From: Piezodorus guildinii
Lineage: Eukaryota; Arthropoda; Insecta; Hemiptera; Pentatomidae
Direction of reading: 5' to 3'
Length of the DNA stretch: 64,000 nucleotides
Assembly (NCBI GenBank): GCA_023052935.1
Contig: CM041294.1
Coordinates: 36,045,236 to 36,109,235 of the forward strand
In this document: in pieces, positions 35,423-46,740 of the stretch
How the letters are laid out: the number at the start of each line of letters is the position of its first letter
Numbering within the stretch: position 1 is the first letter of the stretch
Notes under the pieces: generated by a model
Databases searched by the model: none
What the model was told of the DNA's origin: nothing
What the model saw: only the letters and a program-made list of their open reading frames with translations
Position numbers and translations under genes: made by a program

Positions 35423-36352
35423 TTGGGTTGTTTCACATGAAATGTCCGTTTTTATAGTTTCTAAAATACATAAACGATTTTGCAGGTCTCTGTTGTTTTC
35501 TTCTGAATGTTTACATATCTAAAGTAAACAGTTACTAATCCTCTACCTATGTATTATGAACATTAGCTTTCCGATCAATAACCGACTTTTTTGTATACCT
35601 CCAAATATGAACATGGAAACACGCGATTTTCGAGTAATATTTTTATACAAGTTTAAACTCGGCCATTAAGCAGTTGAGGCCGCTAGAAATATTTGCAAGG
35701 CGTTTGAGGAAGAAATTGTTAATGAACGGACCATTCGCCGTTGGTTTGCTAAGTTTTCAGCTGGAGATGCCGACTTGGAAAACTTGCCACGAGGAAGACC
35801 TCCGTCCGTAATAGACAACGATGTCCTCAAACATACAGTAGAAGGAACCTCCCCCCCCCCAAACAGTTGAAGGACTCTAAGAACAACTAAATGCAAGTGC
35901 ATCTACCGTTTCCAGACATTTAAAGTGTATTGGGAAAGTAATAAAGCTCGATACATGGGTACCTCATGATCTCACTGAGCGGCAGCAAGACCCCATGTTT
36001 CAAAACATACCGTGCAAAAATTGACAGAACTGGGCTACGAAGTTCTTCCGCACCCACCCTATTCTACCGACTTGTCTCCAACAGATTACCACCTGTTCAG
36101 GAGTTTATACAACTTCGTCAAAGGAAAACTTTTTAAAAATGATGATCAAGTGAAAAGTGCGTTTATCAGATTTTGTTTCACTTTAAAGCTCAGCGTTTTT
36201 CAGTTCGGGGATAAAAAAAGTTAGTGTCATGTTGGGAAAAATGTGTAGAGAAAGAAGGTAAATACTTCGAATAAAATTATGTTGGTTTCATATCGTATTT
36301 TTTATAAAAATCTTTTACCTTGAAAAAGGACATTTCATGTGACACAACCCAA
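35423..36352 (+). mobile_element. mariner transposon, internally deleted, ends intact
   Basis: Bounded by 25-base terminal inverted repeats starting TTGGGTTGTTTCACATGAAA (left) and TTGGGTTGTGTCACATGAAA (right, reverse complement), differing at one position, and flanked by TA on both sides (35421-35422 and 36353-36354), the mariner target duplication. At 930 bases it is shorter than the roughly 1.3 kb usual for mariners because the middle of the transposase gene is deleted. Confidence 0.92.
35607..36230 (+). pseudogene. mariner transposase, broken and deleted
   Basis: The N-terminus translates MNMETRDFRVIFLYKFKLGH, a TAA in place of Lys, AVEAARNICKAFEEEIVNER and TIRRWFAKFSAGDADLENLP RGRPPSV, the helix-turn-helix DNA-binding domain of mariner transposases. 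A C-run at 35850-35860 shifts the frame. After VPHDLTERQQ the central block with the first two catalytic Asp residues is missing. The C-terminal part resumes in another frame (36012) as LTELGYEVLPHPPYSTDLSP TDYHLFRSL, the conserved block holding the last catalytic Asp. Inactive. Confidence 0.88.
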
Positions 36353-36354
36353 TA

Positions 36355-38090
36355 CTATGATATAATAAATAATGATTCCTGCCATCATCCAAAACAAACT
36401 CAAGTCCTTTAGAAAATTGGCAAACCACTCTAATCACTGGACCACATTCTCTAAAGGTTTGCAAGATTGGTGTAGAGCGGGGCTAGTTGAGTATAAGGGG
36501 AAGTTGGACGATTGAAATATCTCGCGAACTATTCACCGTACGCATAAGCATCTTATGGTGAAAGAAAAAGTCGTGAGATGGGGAATCACCACGCAATCGC
36601 TAGTGGCGGCTGGATCAGCCAGTGAAGCGCTCCTTGGTTTTGTTTATTTTGTGACCAAAAGTAAAAACGTCGTTCATCAGAAGTTTTCGTCTGTATTAGT
36701 CAATTTTTATTTGTTTTTAATTAATTATTTAATTATGTAAATGTTGATCTTTCAGATAATTATTGTAATTTTGATAAGTAGAGTTGTTCTGGAAATAATT
36801 CTTACGTTTTTTTTAAACCTCGCTTTTGTTTTAAAATTCCGGTTTTTGGTTAGTTGAGCTATAGTTGCATGAAAATTGTATCCATTGTCAAACTTGCAGG
36901 GAATGGTCTCATACAAAATGTGTTCCAGATGCTGGTCTTACTTTCGTTTTCTTCAATTGCAACAGTGACAATGATCATTGAGTTGCAAAGATCTAATTAA
37001 TATTTTTATTATTTTTATTAAATATTAAGATATAAGCTATATGAGTAATAATATAAACATTTCAGTTTGATTTTAAATGGCAAGACTGATACGTTAAATT
37101 AATCTTAAGATACGTTAATGTTTTATCGGTTCTAGTTTTGGTTAATTATTCAAAGAAAATAACTTTAAATTTTTGTCGTTTTGTCACTAAGAAATAAGAC
37201 GATAAATAAAGAGCTGATTGTTAAACAAATATTTAACTTTATTTCTAGTCGAATTGAACCCATGGTTTGGTTAAACATTCATAGAGCTTAATTTGCCCCA
37301 TACCCTTGCTCAACTTACCTCACCTATGGGGTACATTGAGCAAACTTGACTTTCTGGATTTAAATAGCTGTAGCTCTTAAATTCGACTTTTTAAAAAGTA
37401 ATATGGACACTTTTGCTAGGGGATAGATTACGAATTCATCAAGCCGCTTAAAAACTCATTGAGACTTACCATTGAGGAGTTATATCCGTTCAAGTGAAAA
37501 ATTGCTCAACAAGCCCCGCCCTTTCCTACTCGTTATCCCAGGTTCTAAATCTGCATCTTATAAATCTGCATACACTTTAATAATGTGTTAGAGCTGGAAT
37601 ATTGTTATTTGTGGTTAAGAATCTAGTTAATCCAGAGACGAGCCTTTGGCTGCCAACGAACTATTGTCTCTTATAGTGCAGCGTCAGTATGTTCAACAAT
37701 CCCACTGAGTTGATGACTTGTTAGTAGTGTTCCACTAGTTCCTCTCATTAGTTCTCACTCTTCTGCTTCTGTTTCCTTCACAGTATCTTCCTGGCATATA
37801 CCATAGTCTCGTACGCAATTAAGGAACTTATGTGAAGTTGAAAGTATAATAAACGATTTATATATATATATATAATAATCACAATCATCAAAGCGGACAT
37901 TCTAAATAAACTATCAAACTGATATAATAAATTATTGAAATTCATAGTTTTATAACTGCGCGTGTAGTTAGAAAAACTTAAATAGGGGCTGGATTTAAAT
38001 AAATTTTTCCAAACTTTACAGATGTTTGTCATTTAACAATTATCAAAACGTGATTCATAACCTAAAATGTAGTTTACTGGTTCTTTTTAA
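36355..38090. other. Unannotated; weak inverted end-like words
   Basis: GCGGGGCTAGTTGAG at 36478-36492 and the reverse complement of 37502-37520 (GCGGGGCTTGTTGAG) differ at one base, and 37.29-37.36 kb holds more GAGCAA/TTGCTC words. These might be ends of a DNA transposon of about 1.04 kb, but no transposase is seen. A TA-rich run sits at 37858-37875. Confidence 0.25.
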
Positions 38091-38094
38091 GGAT

Positions 38095-38572
38095 ATGTGG
38101 TTGCCGAGAATCCTACTCTTCAGAAAGACACGATTTTGTGTGCTGTATCTGGTTCTCAGGAAATATTTTAGTGGACAGAAAAGAGTGGTGTGGTGTAGCA
38201 CATGTTTTCAACAGATTTTTTTTTTTTTCAACTCAGGGATGCGCTGGGATACTTTGGAGTCTGCTTGTCCTTTCTCAATTGGGGGGGACAAGTCGAGTCC
38301 GGGGTTCCCTAGCAGATTTTAAATATTGTATATAAGTATGAGGGTGTTCATCCTTTGTTCATTTATTTGTTAATGTAGTATTTATTTAATTTATAAATTT
38401 TGTTATTAAATACCTTTATTTATTTTGATTTTCTTTTATGTTACTTTACTTTACTTTTGTTTATACCCTAAATATTGTATAAGTGTGATCTTGTAGCAAT
38501 TATTATCTATTGAGAAAAATTGTAATATACTGGAACAAAAAATTAAATTAAAAAAAAAAAACTCCTTTGGAT
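38095..38572 (+). mobile_element. LINE-like 3' end, copy 2
   Basis: Plus-strand counterpart of 33.33-33.74 kb: TATTGTATATAAGTATGAGG, then CATTTATTTGTTAATGTAGT, then TGTAGCAATTATTATCTATTG and TTGTAATATACTGGAACAAA before an A-rich tail at 38543-38562. A poly-T expansion at 38217-38229 lies in the upstream, possibly coding, part. Confidence 0.55.
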
Positions 38573-38645
38573 ACCTCAAAGAGTAATAATTCAGTTCCTT
38601 TTGCGATTGGAAGTGGTTTTTAAGTTTTTATGGACTTACTCGTTT

Positions 38646-38885
38646 TGTTTATTTATTTATTTAACGTCACTTTATGCTACTGAGGCTAATCGGACTATGT
38701 TACAGTGTAAGTCCTAAATTTTGCCTATTTAGGTTTAAATAGTATAAGGACCTTTAACGAGTACCTGACAATCGCACAGGCTTGGGACCACATTGTTACG
38801 TCCCCCGACCACCTGCTAGTTTGAACCCGTGACCTTTGGCATATAAGGCTGTTATACTGGTCACTTTGCTAGAGGTGTTCCCAGC
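38646..38885 (-). mobile_element. tRNA-derived SINE, family 1, copy d
   Basis: On the minus strand: CTAGCAAAGTGACCAGTATA ACAGCC (Box A region, altered), ATGCCAAAGGTCACGGGTTC AAACTAGCAGG (Box B GGGTTCAAAC intact), CCCAAGCCTGTGCGATTGTC AGGTACTCGTTAAAGGTCC, and the tail TAACATAGTCCGATTAGCCT. Ends in (ATAA)n-like sequence. Confidence 0.78.
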
Positions 38886-39160
38886 CTGAAATGTAGTATG
38901 TAGGCGTATTATACAACCAAAAAAAGGGGAAAAAACCTGGCGGCTGAGCGTGATATTGGCCGAATCACGCCATTGCACGGCTGTTGGCCTAGACAATCAT
39001 TGTCATGTATCATTTTGATATCTATTAGCCCTGAAAAAGTTAATGATTACTAGCTTATTTTAATAGATCCTTTTAATTTTTTTTTAATCACAAAAGGCTA
39101 TTATGAAAGAAATGAACTAAACTAGATTTCATTAAAAGAATATTGAATTCGTTTTTACTC
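38886..39160. other. Unannotated spacer
   Basis: Short AT-rich region between SINE and Jockey; nothing recognised. Confidence 0.3.
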
Positions 39161-39164
39161 ATTT

Positions 39165-40795
39165 TTGGGGATTCCTAGTTCTCTTATTCAGTTTATATCT
39201 TCCAAAATTTCTACTATAGTTACAGATAAATTTAATTTTCGTCGATTCCACTCCAAATGTCTCTCCCACCTAAAGCATTCCATCCTTCCGAAATATCCAA
39301 CATCATTTACAAATTACCTTCTCGAAAAGCTCCTGGTCATGACCTAATCATATCCTATATTTAAAAAAACTTCCTCAAAAAGCCATTCTATATCTCACCT
39401 ACATTTACAATGCTGTACTCCGCACTACATATTTCCTGGCTTCTGGAAATTATCCATAGTAAAAATGATCCCTAAACCAAAAAGCCACCTGGAAATCCAT
39501 CTTCCTACCCCCCATATCTCTTTTGTGTATCATGGGTAAAATCCTAGAAAAACTCCTTCTGAAACGTATATACCCCATTCTTGATTCCCATCACATCATT
39601 CCAGACCATCAGTTCGGATTCCGAACCAGTCACTCCACTATCCAGCAATGTCATCGTGTGGTGTACGTTGTCTCTTCTGCATTAGAGCGCGGATTGTACT
39701 GCACTGGAGTCTTCCTCGACGTAGAACAGGCCTTTGATCGAGTTTGGCACCCGGGATTGCTTTACAAACTCCGATCATTCCTCCCTCCTACATATTTTCT
39801 TATTATCCAGTCATACCTCAGTAATAGATCCTTTATAATAAATCACAATAGGTTCCTACTCCTCATCCTTTTCTCAGTCTGCTGGTGCTCCTCAGAGCAG
39901 CATCCTGGGACCCATTCTTTATGCAGTCTATACAGCTCATGTCCCAACCCATCCTGACACTTTCCTTTCTACCTATGCCGATGACACTTGTGTGTTATCA
40001 GTCAATAACGATCCAACTGCTGCTTCTCAAACTCTCCAATCCCACATCAGAGACCTTGAGGTATGGTGTTAGAATTGGCGAATTAAAATAAATTCCAACA
40101 AATCCCACCAAAAAAATCTTTACCCTTCGTCGTAAACCTATGACATCCTGCCCTACAGTATCCTTTAATAATATTCCGCTTGTTCCGGTTGAACAGATCC
40201 GCTACCTGGGACTTACCTATTTATTACTTACACTACCTACTTGACAAACCGCTAACTGAATCCAACTAGACTGAACGACAAATGCTCGCGCTTGTACTTG
40301 AACATACTGACACGTCAAGCTTCCTCTAACTAAAAATATCATACATGACTATCATACTATCTGGACTTACGGAGTAGAGCTATGGGGGTCTACTAAACCA
40401 TTGAATTCCTCTCGTATTCAATCCTTACAATCCAAAATCCTTCATAAAATCCTCAATGCTCCATATTTTGTCACTAATAAACTTATCCATAAAGACCTTA
40501 ATGTTCCATATGTTACTGATTTAGCCAGAACCAGGTATCATACATTCCATGAAAAACTCCATTCCCACTCTAATCCAATGGTTTCCATTCTGTCTTCCTC
40601 CTCAATTCCTGATCACCCTCCGAGGCGTCTGAAAAGAAGATGGCCCCGAGATCTTCTAGTTTAATATATATTTAGAGTGCTGCCAATGGGTGGTGTCTCT
40701 ACATGTATTTCATGTCAATTTACCATATTTCCATCACATTTACTTGATGTATTTTGTATACAGTTGTAAATATCAATAAATATGTTTAAAATGAA
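39165..40795 (+). pseudogene. Jockey-clade LINE, longer but frameshifted copy
   Basis: Same family as the 2.74 kb insert but extending further 5'. Across frames it gives SRKAPGHDLI-type fingers sequence (39320-39350), then LYIMGKILEKLLLKRIYPIL-like sequence, HHIIPDHQFGFRTSHSTIQQ, FLDVEQAFDRVWHPGLLYKL (motif A), SAGAPQSSILGPILYAVYTA (motif B, with G to S), TYADDTCVLSVNNDPTAASQ (motif C intact) and, in the frame at 40401, LNSSRIQSLQSKILHKILNA down to RRWPRDLLV. At least four frame breaks, an in-frame TAG after EVWC (near 40070) and a scrambled stretch at 40210-40370 make it non-coding. 3' UTR ends near 40790 with ATACAGTTGTAAATATCAAT. Confidence 0.85.
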
Positions 40796-41316
40796 AATTT
40801 TCGTCGGGATAGTACAAATAGGTGACGCTGTAGTAGCATATGTTTTAGTTTTTGTTAAAATATTTAAAATGGGGAGCCTTCAGTAATATTTTTGATAGGC
40901 TTCTACTTTAATCTATCTCCCATTTCTTAAAGACAATTGACTTTAGTTAGTTTATCCAAGTATTTCGTAGTGACTTCTCTTAGCCCCTTTATCTCCGGTA
41001 TTTCTCTATGCCTATTCAAAATATTTCTTTTCTTTTTCCTTCTATACTTTTCCTTTGTATATCTAGAAACATCTCCCAATGTATACAAATTTCACATATT
41101 TTTATATGATTCTTACCATTTTAATAAGATAGCTAAAAGTCACTTTTTTAACTTATTTAGTAAATCTTCTCAATTAATATTGTTTTGTTTTTTCTGTTTC
41201 AGGTAAGTGGATTGCACATCCAACAACGCATGCTTGATAAGTATTTTTTTTTATTGTATGTATTATATGTATGCGTAAGTTTCTGTATATTTATTTAATT
41301 TTTTTATAAATATTAT
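40796..41316. other. AT-rich spacer
   Basis: T-rich, low-complexity; the 89-codon frame at 40937-41206 is F/L/S-rich and not credible. Confidence 0.3.
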
Positions 41317-42162
41317 TTAACCCTTCTAAGGTAACGTTGGGGTCGGATCCGATCCTAATATATAGCAATTGCACAATATCTTTGAACACTATTGCACTTT
41401 AGGTACCCTATAAATCATTCTAATTTCACATTTTACCGATGCGAATTTTCAAATAATTATTTTACTTTTAGCTCGTTCACTCCTTGGGCGGGTCGTGAAC
41501 GACCCCACCTTACTCAGTATTTTCCAAAATTCAATTGGACAACTTTTTTAATGATTAGCTAAATTATTTTTAATTGAATCTTAAAACTATTTTAAAACGT
41601 TTTAATCTTCTTTATTTGAACTACTGTGGAGAGGAAACTTTGTTTTTTCAACTCCAGAAGAGGCTTTTGAATAAATGCGATTTCAGTAAGAGGAATCTGA
41701 CAATGAGGATTTTCTGTTTGATGAGTAAAATTTAGAAGACGAAGATTTCATTTTAATAAATTATAATAATCTGGAGGATAGTTTTAGCCTTTCACAAGTT
41801 TTGTTTGTTCATTTACCTTTTTTTTTTTTTTTTCACAATTTTTGTTTGCAAATTCATCTATTGTTTTAACTATTTTAATGCCTTTCGTTATTATAATACC
41901 ATAAATAATTTTTTATTTACCATTTATATTTTGTATTATTTGTCCCTAGGAAATACTTATTAATTTATCAACAGTTAAATGAATACAAATGTTTATTTTT
42001 CCGTCATTAATTATTATTTTGGTCGATTATATGAAATAATATTCAATACTATTAAAATTGACCGTCAAAGAAAATTTAAACTCATTTTTGAAGTAGCGGT
42101 TCGGATCCGTCCCCGCCTTACTATGTACGATTCTGAAATTTACCTTATCCAGGGAGGGTTAA
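41317..42162 (+). mobile_element. piggyBac-like element, internally deleted, TTAA ends
   Basis: 838 bases (41321-42158) between two TTAA tetranucleotides (41317-41320, 42159-42162). Ends read CCCTTCTAAGGTAA (left) and CCCTCCCTGGATAAGGTAAA (right, reverse complement), an imperfect terminal inverted repeat. Subterminal GGGGTCGGATCCGATCC and GGGGACGGATCCGAACC form a second inverted pair. Inside, EESDNEDFLFDE and LEDEDF (41690-41755, with E codons mutated to TAA) look like the acidic N-terminus of a piggyBac transposase. TTAA duplication and CCC ends are characteristic of that superfamily; the catalytic domain is absent. Confidence 0.75.
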
Positions 42163-42416
42163 TTAATTTAGGTTTTCTATGAATATTGTAAATTAATTGT
42201 CTTAACTGCACTTCTCTATTTATATATTATAATACGTATTTATTATAAACTGAATTAAATCATTCATTTATCTATTAGCTTTATAATATTTTTCTATTTT
42301 AATATTAAAAAAGTAAAAGACACATCTCTATTTTAAAGATGGTGTACAAGCATGGTGGCTAATTTATTTGTAATAATGTACAGAAATAACAAACATTATA
42401 TAAATATATAATATAT

Positions 42417-42427
42417 AAATTATATAT

Positions 42428-42470
<43 letters not shown>

Positions 42471-42485
42471 ATTTTTTTTTTATTC
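42417..42485 (+). repeat. (TA)n and poly-T low-complexity tract
   Basis: TATATATA run followed by more than 30 T with few interruptions. Confidence 0.9.
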
Positions 42486-42760
42486 GGAGGTAAAAATCAA
42501 CGCTGTTATCTGTAGATTATGGTAGTTGGGCTCCAGTGATTTAGTGTATATTTTGTGTAGAGGGAGGCTGTGACAGAGGAAAGCGGTTTAAGCAGGAGCC
42601 GAGCCATGAAAAACAGGACAAATCCCTGATGTGGTCCCGAGGCCCCCAATTTCCCGGGCCATTTCGTCCGCCCATCGCCCGGGGAATAGAAATATCGGAC
42701 CGTCCGTCAGTGTTTACTGTAGTATAATGCAGGAGGGCAGTTAGCCAACTACGAAATATT
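42486..42760. other. GC-rich single-copy island
   Basis: GC-rich block (GGTCCCGAGGCCCCCAATTT, CCCGGGCCATTTCGTCCGCC) in an otherwise AT-rich region, without relatives here. The minus-strand 76-codon frame has no motif. Possibly conserved non-coding sequence. Confidence 0.25.
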
Positions 42761-44355
42761 ATAGAACACAAACATTACTATCCTTTTTTTTTATTATCTA
42801 GTTATTTTTTATTTATTTATTTAGACAATTATTTTAATTATAGTTTTTTTCAATAAGGTGTATGACAGGTTTAGTATGGACATTCTGCCCCCTGTGGTTT
42901 TTTAGGCTAGCATTCATCGATTTGGGATCGAATAAAAATAGTTGACCTAATTTCTTAGCTCTTTAACTCAAAAGGTTTTCTAAATTTAGAAAATAAAAAT
43001 AATTTTTCACGATTTTATTATTCTTTTAATAGTGAAATTCGAAATAAATAATGATTATTTTTATTTCCTAATTCTTAGTAGTCAAAAACATGACAAAATA
43101 ACGACGATTACCAATCAAAAGCCGATTCTTAACCGAAGAATGAAAATTAAAATCCTTTTCGGTTATAGCCTTTTTGAAAAGTTTCACTAACCGAATTTTT
43201 TCATCATAAGATTATATTTTATTTTTTAACGAAAAATTCTACTTTGGATATTTTCCCCGAAGACCCACATAGTTATTTTATAACTGATGACAAAAGAAAT
43301 ATAAAGGTGTAATGTTTTATGAATATATGTATTTATCTATTTATTTATGCCACATAGACTATTGAGCAATAAACGGGATTGTAATGGCAGAGGTAACTGA
43401 AAATATTTTATTATCAGATGTAACGAGCCATTGACAGGGCTGATAGAGGGGCGCTGGGTTTTCATGGAATCAGCTTTTCCCTGTCGGGAAACCTGTCTGG
43501 GATTGACCTGATCGGCATATTGTAAATATTTTATTTAGCCGTGAGTGTGTTAGATGCGCATTAATGTTTTAACCTTGCATTTTTTTTAATTTATAGATAG
43601 ATTAGTATAGGTATTTTAAAGAAATGTAATTTCACTCTACATTTGTTTTTGTTTAGGTATTGTATGAATGTTGTCTCATATCATTATTCATTTTGTTTGT
43701 ATAAAAATAAAATTGTGACAAACCAGAATAAATAAAATTATAAAAAAAAAAAAAAAAAATTAACGAATATCAAGCAAGCCTCATGACTCTGAGGATTTTA
43801 TTTTATTCCGGATATGTAAAATAAATAACAATGAATCTATTATTTTTTTCCCCTTTCTCATTCTAGAAACTCTATCAACGTCAACATTTAGCGTTTCATC
43901 AATAAACTCGAGAGTGACGAGAAAAATGTAGGCAAAAACCATAAATCATAAAATTTCATTTATTATAAATTAGGGAGAGGCAGAGGGAGGGACTTTTACA
44001 TTACCTCTCCCCCCCCCCCTGGTGCTTTGAGCTCAAAAGAAAATGGAGAGTTTTCAATGGTTAAAGCTGCTTATTAGAGGTTCCGCACGAAATACGGCGA
44101 TTTCGGCTAGTTCGTTAATAACAGCCACTTCATTGAACACGGCAGGGGCTTGTAATGATATCTTCGTGACGCTTGATTACTCTATTTTATCGTTATATTT
44201 AACAGTTATCATCAATAATTATGCTTGTATAACTGATGTTACACCCCTGTTAAGTCACAAGTCAGATACGAAATAATAATCATTGTGACATCACGGAACT
44301 ACAAAAGCAGATTGATCGGTTGTTTTGATGTAGAACAACTCCTGCTAATGTAGGG
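42761..44355. other. Unannotated; two small GC-richer patches and a poly-A
   Basis: Patches at 43.42-43.53 kb (GAGGGGCGCTGGGTTTTCAT) and 44.01-44.22 kb stand out from the background. A poly-A of about 18 at 43742-43759 after AATAAATAAAATTAT could be the tail of a retroposed sequence. Confidence 0.25.
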
Positions 44356-44359
44356 TTAA

Positions 44360-44456
44360 TATTGTAGGATGAAATGATTAGGGTGGCGGTCATAAAATAT
44401 TATAAAACAGTATAAATGTTATTTATTAATTAACGTTTCGACCCATATTGGGTTTC
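44360..44456 (-). repeat. Truncated hammerhead-family fragment
   Basis: Contains GATTAGGGTGGCGGTCAT on the plus strand and, on the minus strand, AACCCAATATGGGTCGAAAC GTTAA: the stem II, GAAA and ACGT part of the hammerhead-like motif without the CTGATGA half. Confidence 0.45.
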
Positions 44457-44500
44457 TTATATATAATACAGTTGTACATACCAATAAGTATGTTTATAAT
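44457..44500 (+). repeat. Jockey 3' tail fragment
   Basis: ATAATACAGTTGTACATACC then AATAAGTATGTTTATAATAA matches the last bases of the Jockey copies at 3.92 and 40.76 kb. Directly abuts a family H left end. Confidence 0.5.
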
Positions 44501-44504
44501 AAAA

Positions 44505-44670
44505 AAATCTGGTGCAGGCAACACACGACTTTCACTTACCTCCATTTTTAAAATCAATGAAAGAATTTTCAAATACAGTGATAAAAATACGTGAAACTAT
44601 TAAAGAATTAATTAAATTAAATTTCTATAGAAACATGTGATTTATAAAAAAATCTGTTATATTTATTAAA
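44505..44670 (+). mobile_element. Family H left-end fragment
   Basis: CTGGTGCAGGCAACACACGA then CTTTCACTTACCTCC, continuing to AATCTGTTATATTTA, where the next left end starts. Confidence 0.7.
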
Positions 44671-45148
44671 AAATCTGGTGCGGGCAACACACGACTTTCA
44701 CTTACCTCCGTTTTTAGATTCGATTATAGAATTTTCGAAAACAGTAAGAGATATAAATGAGTGAAACCCTGTTCTTATGTTCAAAAACAAAATTTTTTTC
44801 AGTTTTCTCATTTAGTTGCTTTTCAAATTTGCTCAACTTGAATATTTAGCTGTTATTTATCGATGCTAAGGTGCAAAATGCATGGTATAAAGCGGCTCTT
44901 CTGGTAAGCTCATTTTGATGAAAAAGGTTTTGTAATGTCTCGGGCGTATATTTGTCTTAAATATGAAATTACAGTTTCATAGGACTTACCGTTTCCGCCC
45001 GGGAGTTACCATACAAATACAGACCATTTTGCGGTACTTGGTTATTTGGACTCAGGGGACCCTAAAACGTGTATTTCCTTTGAAAACTGGAATTCGAAAA
45101 TTTTCACGATCACAATACTTCCCCTTACTATATATAGTAAGTGAAAGT
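44671..45148 (+). mobile_element. Family H copy with internal deletion
   Basis: Starts with CTGGTGCGGGCAACACACGA and ends with the right-end block and intact palindrome CTTACTATATATAGTAAG (45125-45142). About half of the interior is missing, and no CA tract remains (ATACAAATACAGACC instead). Confidence 0.75.
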
Positions 45149-45818
45149 AAAAATCTATCTATTGTGTAAAACAATCACTTAGTTTTATCGGTTTTTTATC
45201 ACTCTCTATTAACTTTTACAAGCTCCTGTGTATGAGATAATATTTGTTTCTAAAATCTTTAGCTTTCCAACGGTATACTCGAATTACACATGTATATTAC
45301 TGTTCTTATGTTCAAAAACATAAAATTGCATAAAAAAAAAATATTTTTTTCAGTTTTCTCCTCTAGTTGCTTTTCAAATTTGCTCAATTTGCATATTTAG
45401 CTGTTATTTATCAATGCTAACTAGATAATATGGTAATTTTGATAAAATATACAAAATTAAAGGTACTTTAGAAGCATCGATATGCTCGATATAGCGAGCT
45501 TAATCAAAATCGTCGGAACCGTTTTCGAGAAAATCGATAAAAGGTGCAAAATGCATAAATGTATAAAGTAGCTCTTCTGGTAAGCTCATTTTGATGACAA
45601 AGGTTTTGTAACGTCTCAAGCGTATATTTGTCTTAAATATAAAATTTCAGTTTCATAGGATTTTCCGCCCGGGAGTTACCACACACACACAGACCATTTT
45701 GCGGGACTTGGTTATTTGGACTCAGAGGACCCTAAAACGTGTATTTCCGTTGAAAACTGGAATTCGAAAATTTTCACGATCGCAATACTTCCCCTTACTA
45801 TATATAGTAAGTGAAAGT
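45149..45818 (+). mobile_element. Family H tandem unit lacking its left end
   Basis: Joined directly to the preceding right end. It begins inside the element (AATCTATCTATTGTGTAAAA, CAATCACTTAGTTTTATCGG) and runs to a complete right end with palindrome at 45795-45812. This 670-base period is nearly identical to the neighbouring units where they overlap. Confidence 0.75.
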
Positions 45819-46185
45819 AAAAATCTATCTATTGTGTAAAACAATCACTTAGTTTTATCGGTTTTTTATCACTCTCTATTAACTTTTACAAGCTCCTGTG
45901 TATGAGATAATATTTGTTTCTAAAATCTTTAGCTTTCCAACGGTATACTCGTATTACACATGTACATGTATATATGAAATTTCAGTTTTATAGGACTTTT
46001 TGTTTCCGCCCGCGAGTTACCACACACGGACGGACACACACACACACAGAACTTTTTGTGGGACTTGGTTATTTTGACTCAAGGGACCCTAAAACGTTTA
46101 TTGCCGTTGAAAACTGGAATTCGAAAATTTTCACAATCGCAATATGAATACTTTTCCTTACTATATATAGTATGTGAAAGTAATA
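45819..46185 (+). mobile_element. Family H tandem unit with central deletion
   Basis: Repeats the first 160 bases of the previous unit almost exactly, then jumps from ACACATGTACATG to the ATATGAAATTTCAGTTTTAT region, then (CA)n and the right end (CTTACTATATATAGTATGTG, one change in the palindrome). Confidence 0.72.
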
Positions 46186-46738
46186 AAAACATGATTAAGC
46201 CTACATATGACAAAAAAAAAAAAAAATCTTCCATTTATTTAGTCGTATGATTTACTTATACCAGCTATTAGGAATTAAGTATACTTTTTCTATAGTCTAA
46301 TTTTATAGGTTTAAAACCTAAAAGAACAAAAGATCAGCGGATAGGAACACACCATTTTGAAGGAAGTTTAATCCTAATATCAAACAATAGTTGCAGTTAG
46401 TATTTAATAAAATGTTATTCTTCCAGCAACGTTTTACTCCTCACTCACTACCATTTTAAATAATTATACGAAATTCTGATCCTACTAAATGGAAACAAAT
46501 CAATACCCATAACCGATATCGAAACCTGAGGACGGTAGACCGGTTTGGTTTTGTAGTCTACCTATAAAATATAATTATTACCACAATTGTCATATTATAC
46601 AAGAAAAAAAACAGCATATTTACCTAAATATTATTAACTTTTTTCCCCAAAAAAGTTCTTGTTTTCCTGTTAGAAACGTAGAAGACAAAAAATAATAAAA
46701 AACCTGATAGTGGATATAATTAGTTGACCGTTGAGAAT
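46186..46738. other. Unannotated spacer
   Basis: AT-rich, nothing recognised. Confidence 0.3.
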
Positions 46739-46740
46739 TA

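Noticed and set aside
44963..46250. Plus-strand frames beginning MKLQFHRTYRFRPGV or MKFQFYRTFCFRPRV at 44.96 and 45.9 kb
   Set aside because: Similar peptides in several copies looked like a conserved protein, but they are the right-end block of family H. The starts and frames differ among copies and no protein motif is present.
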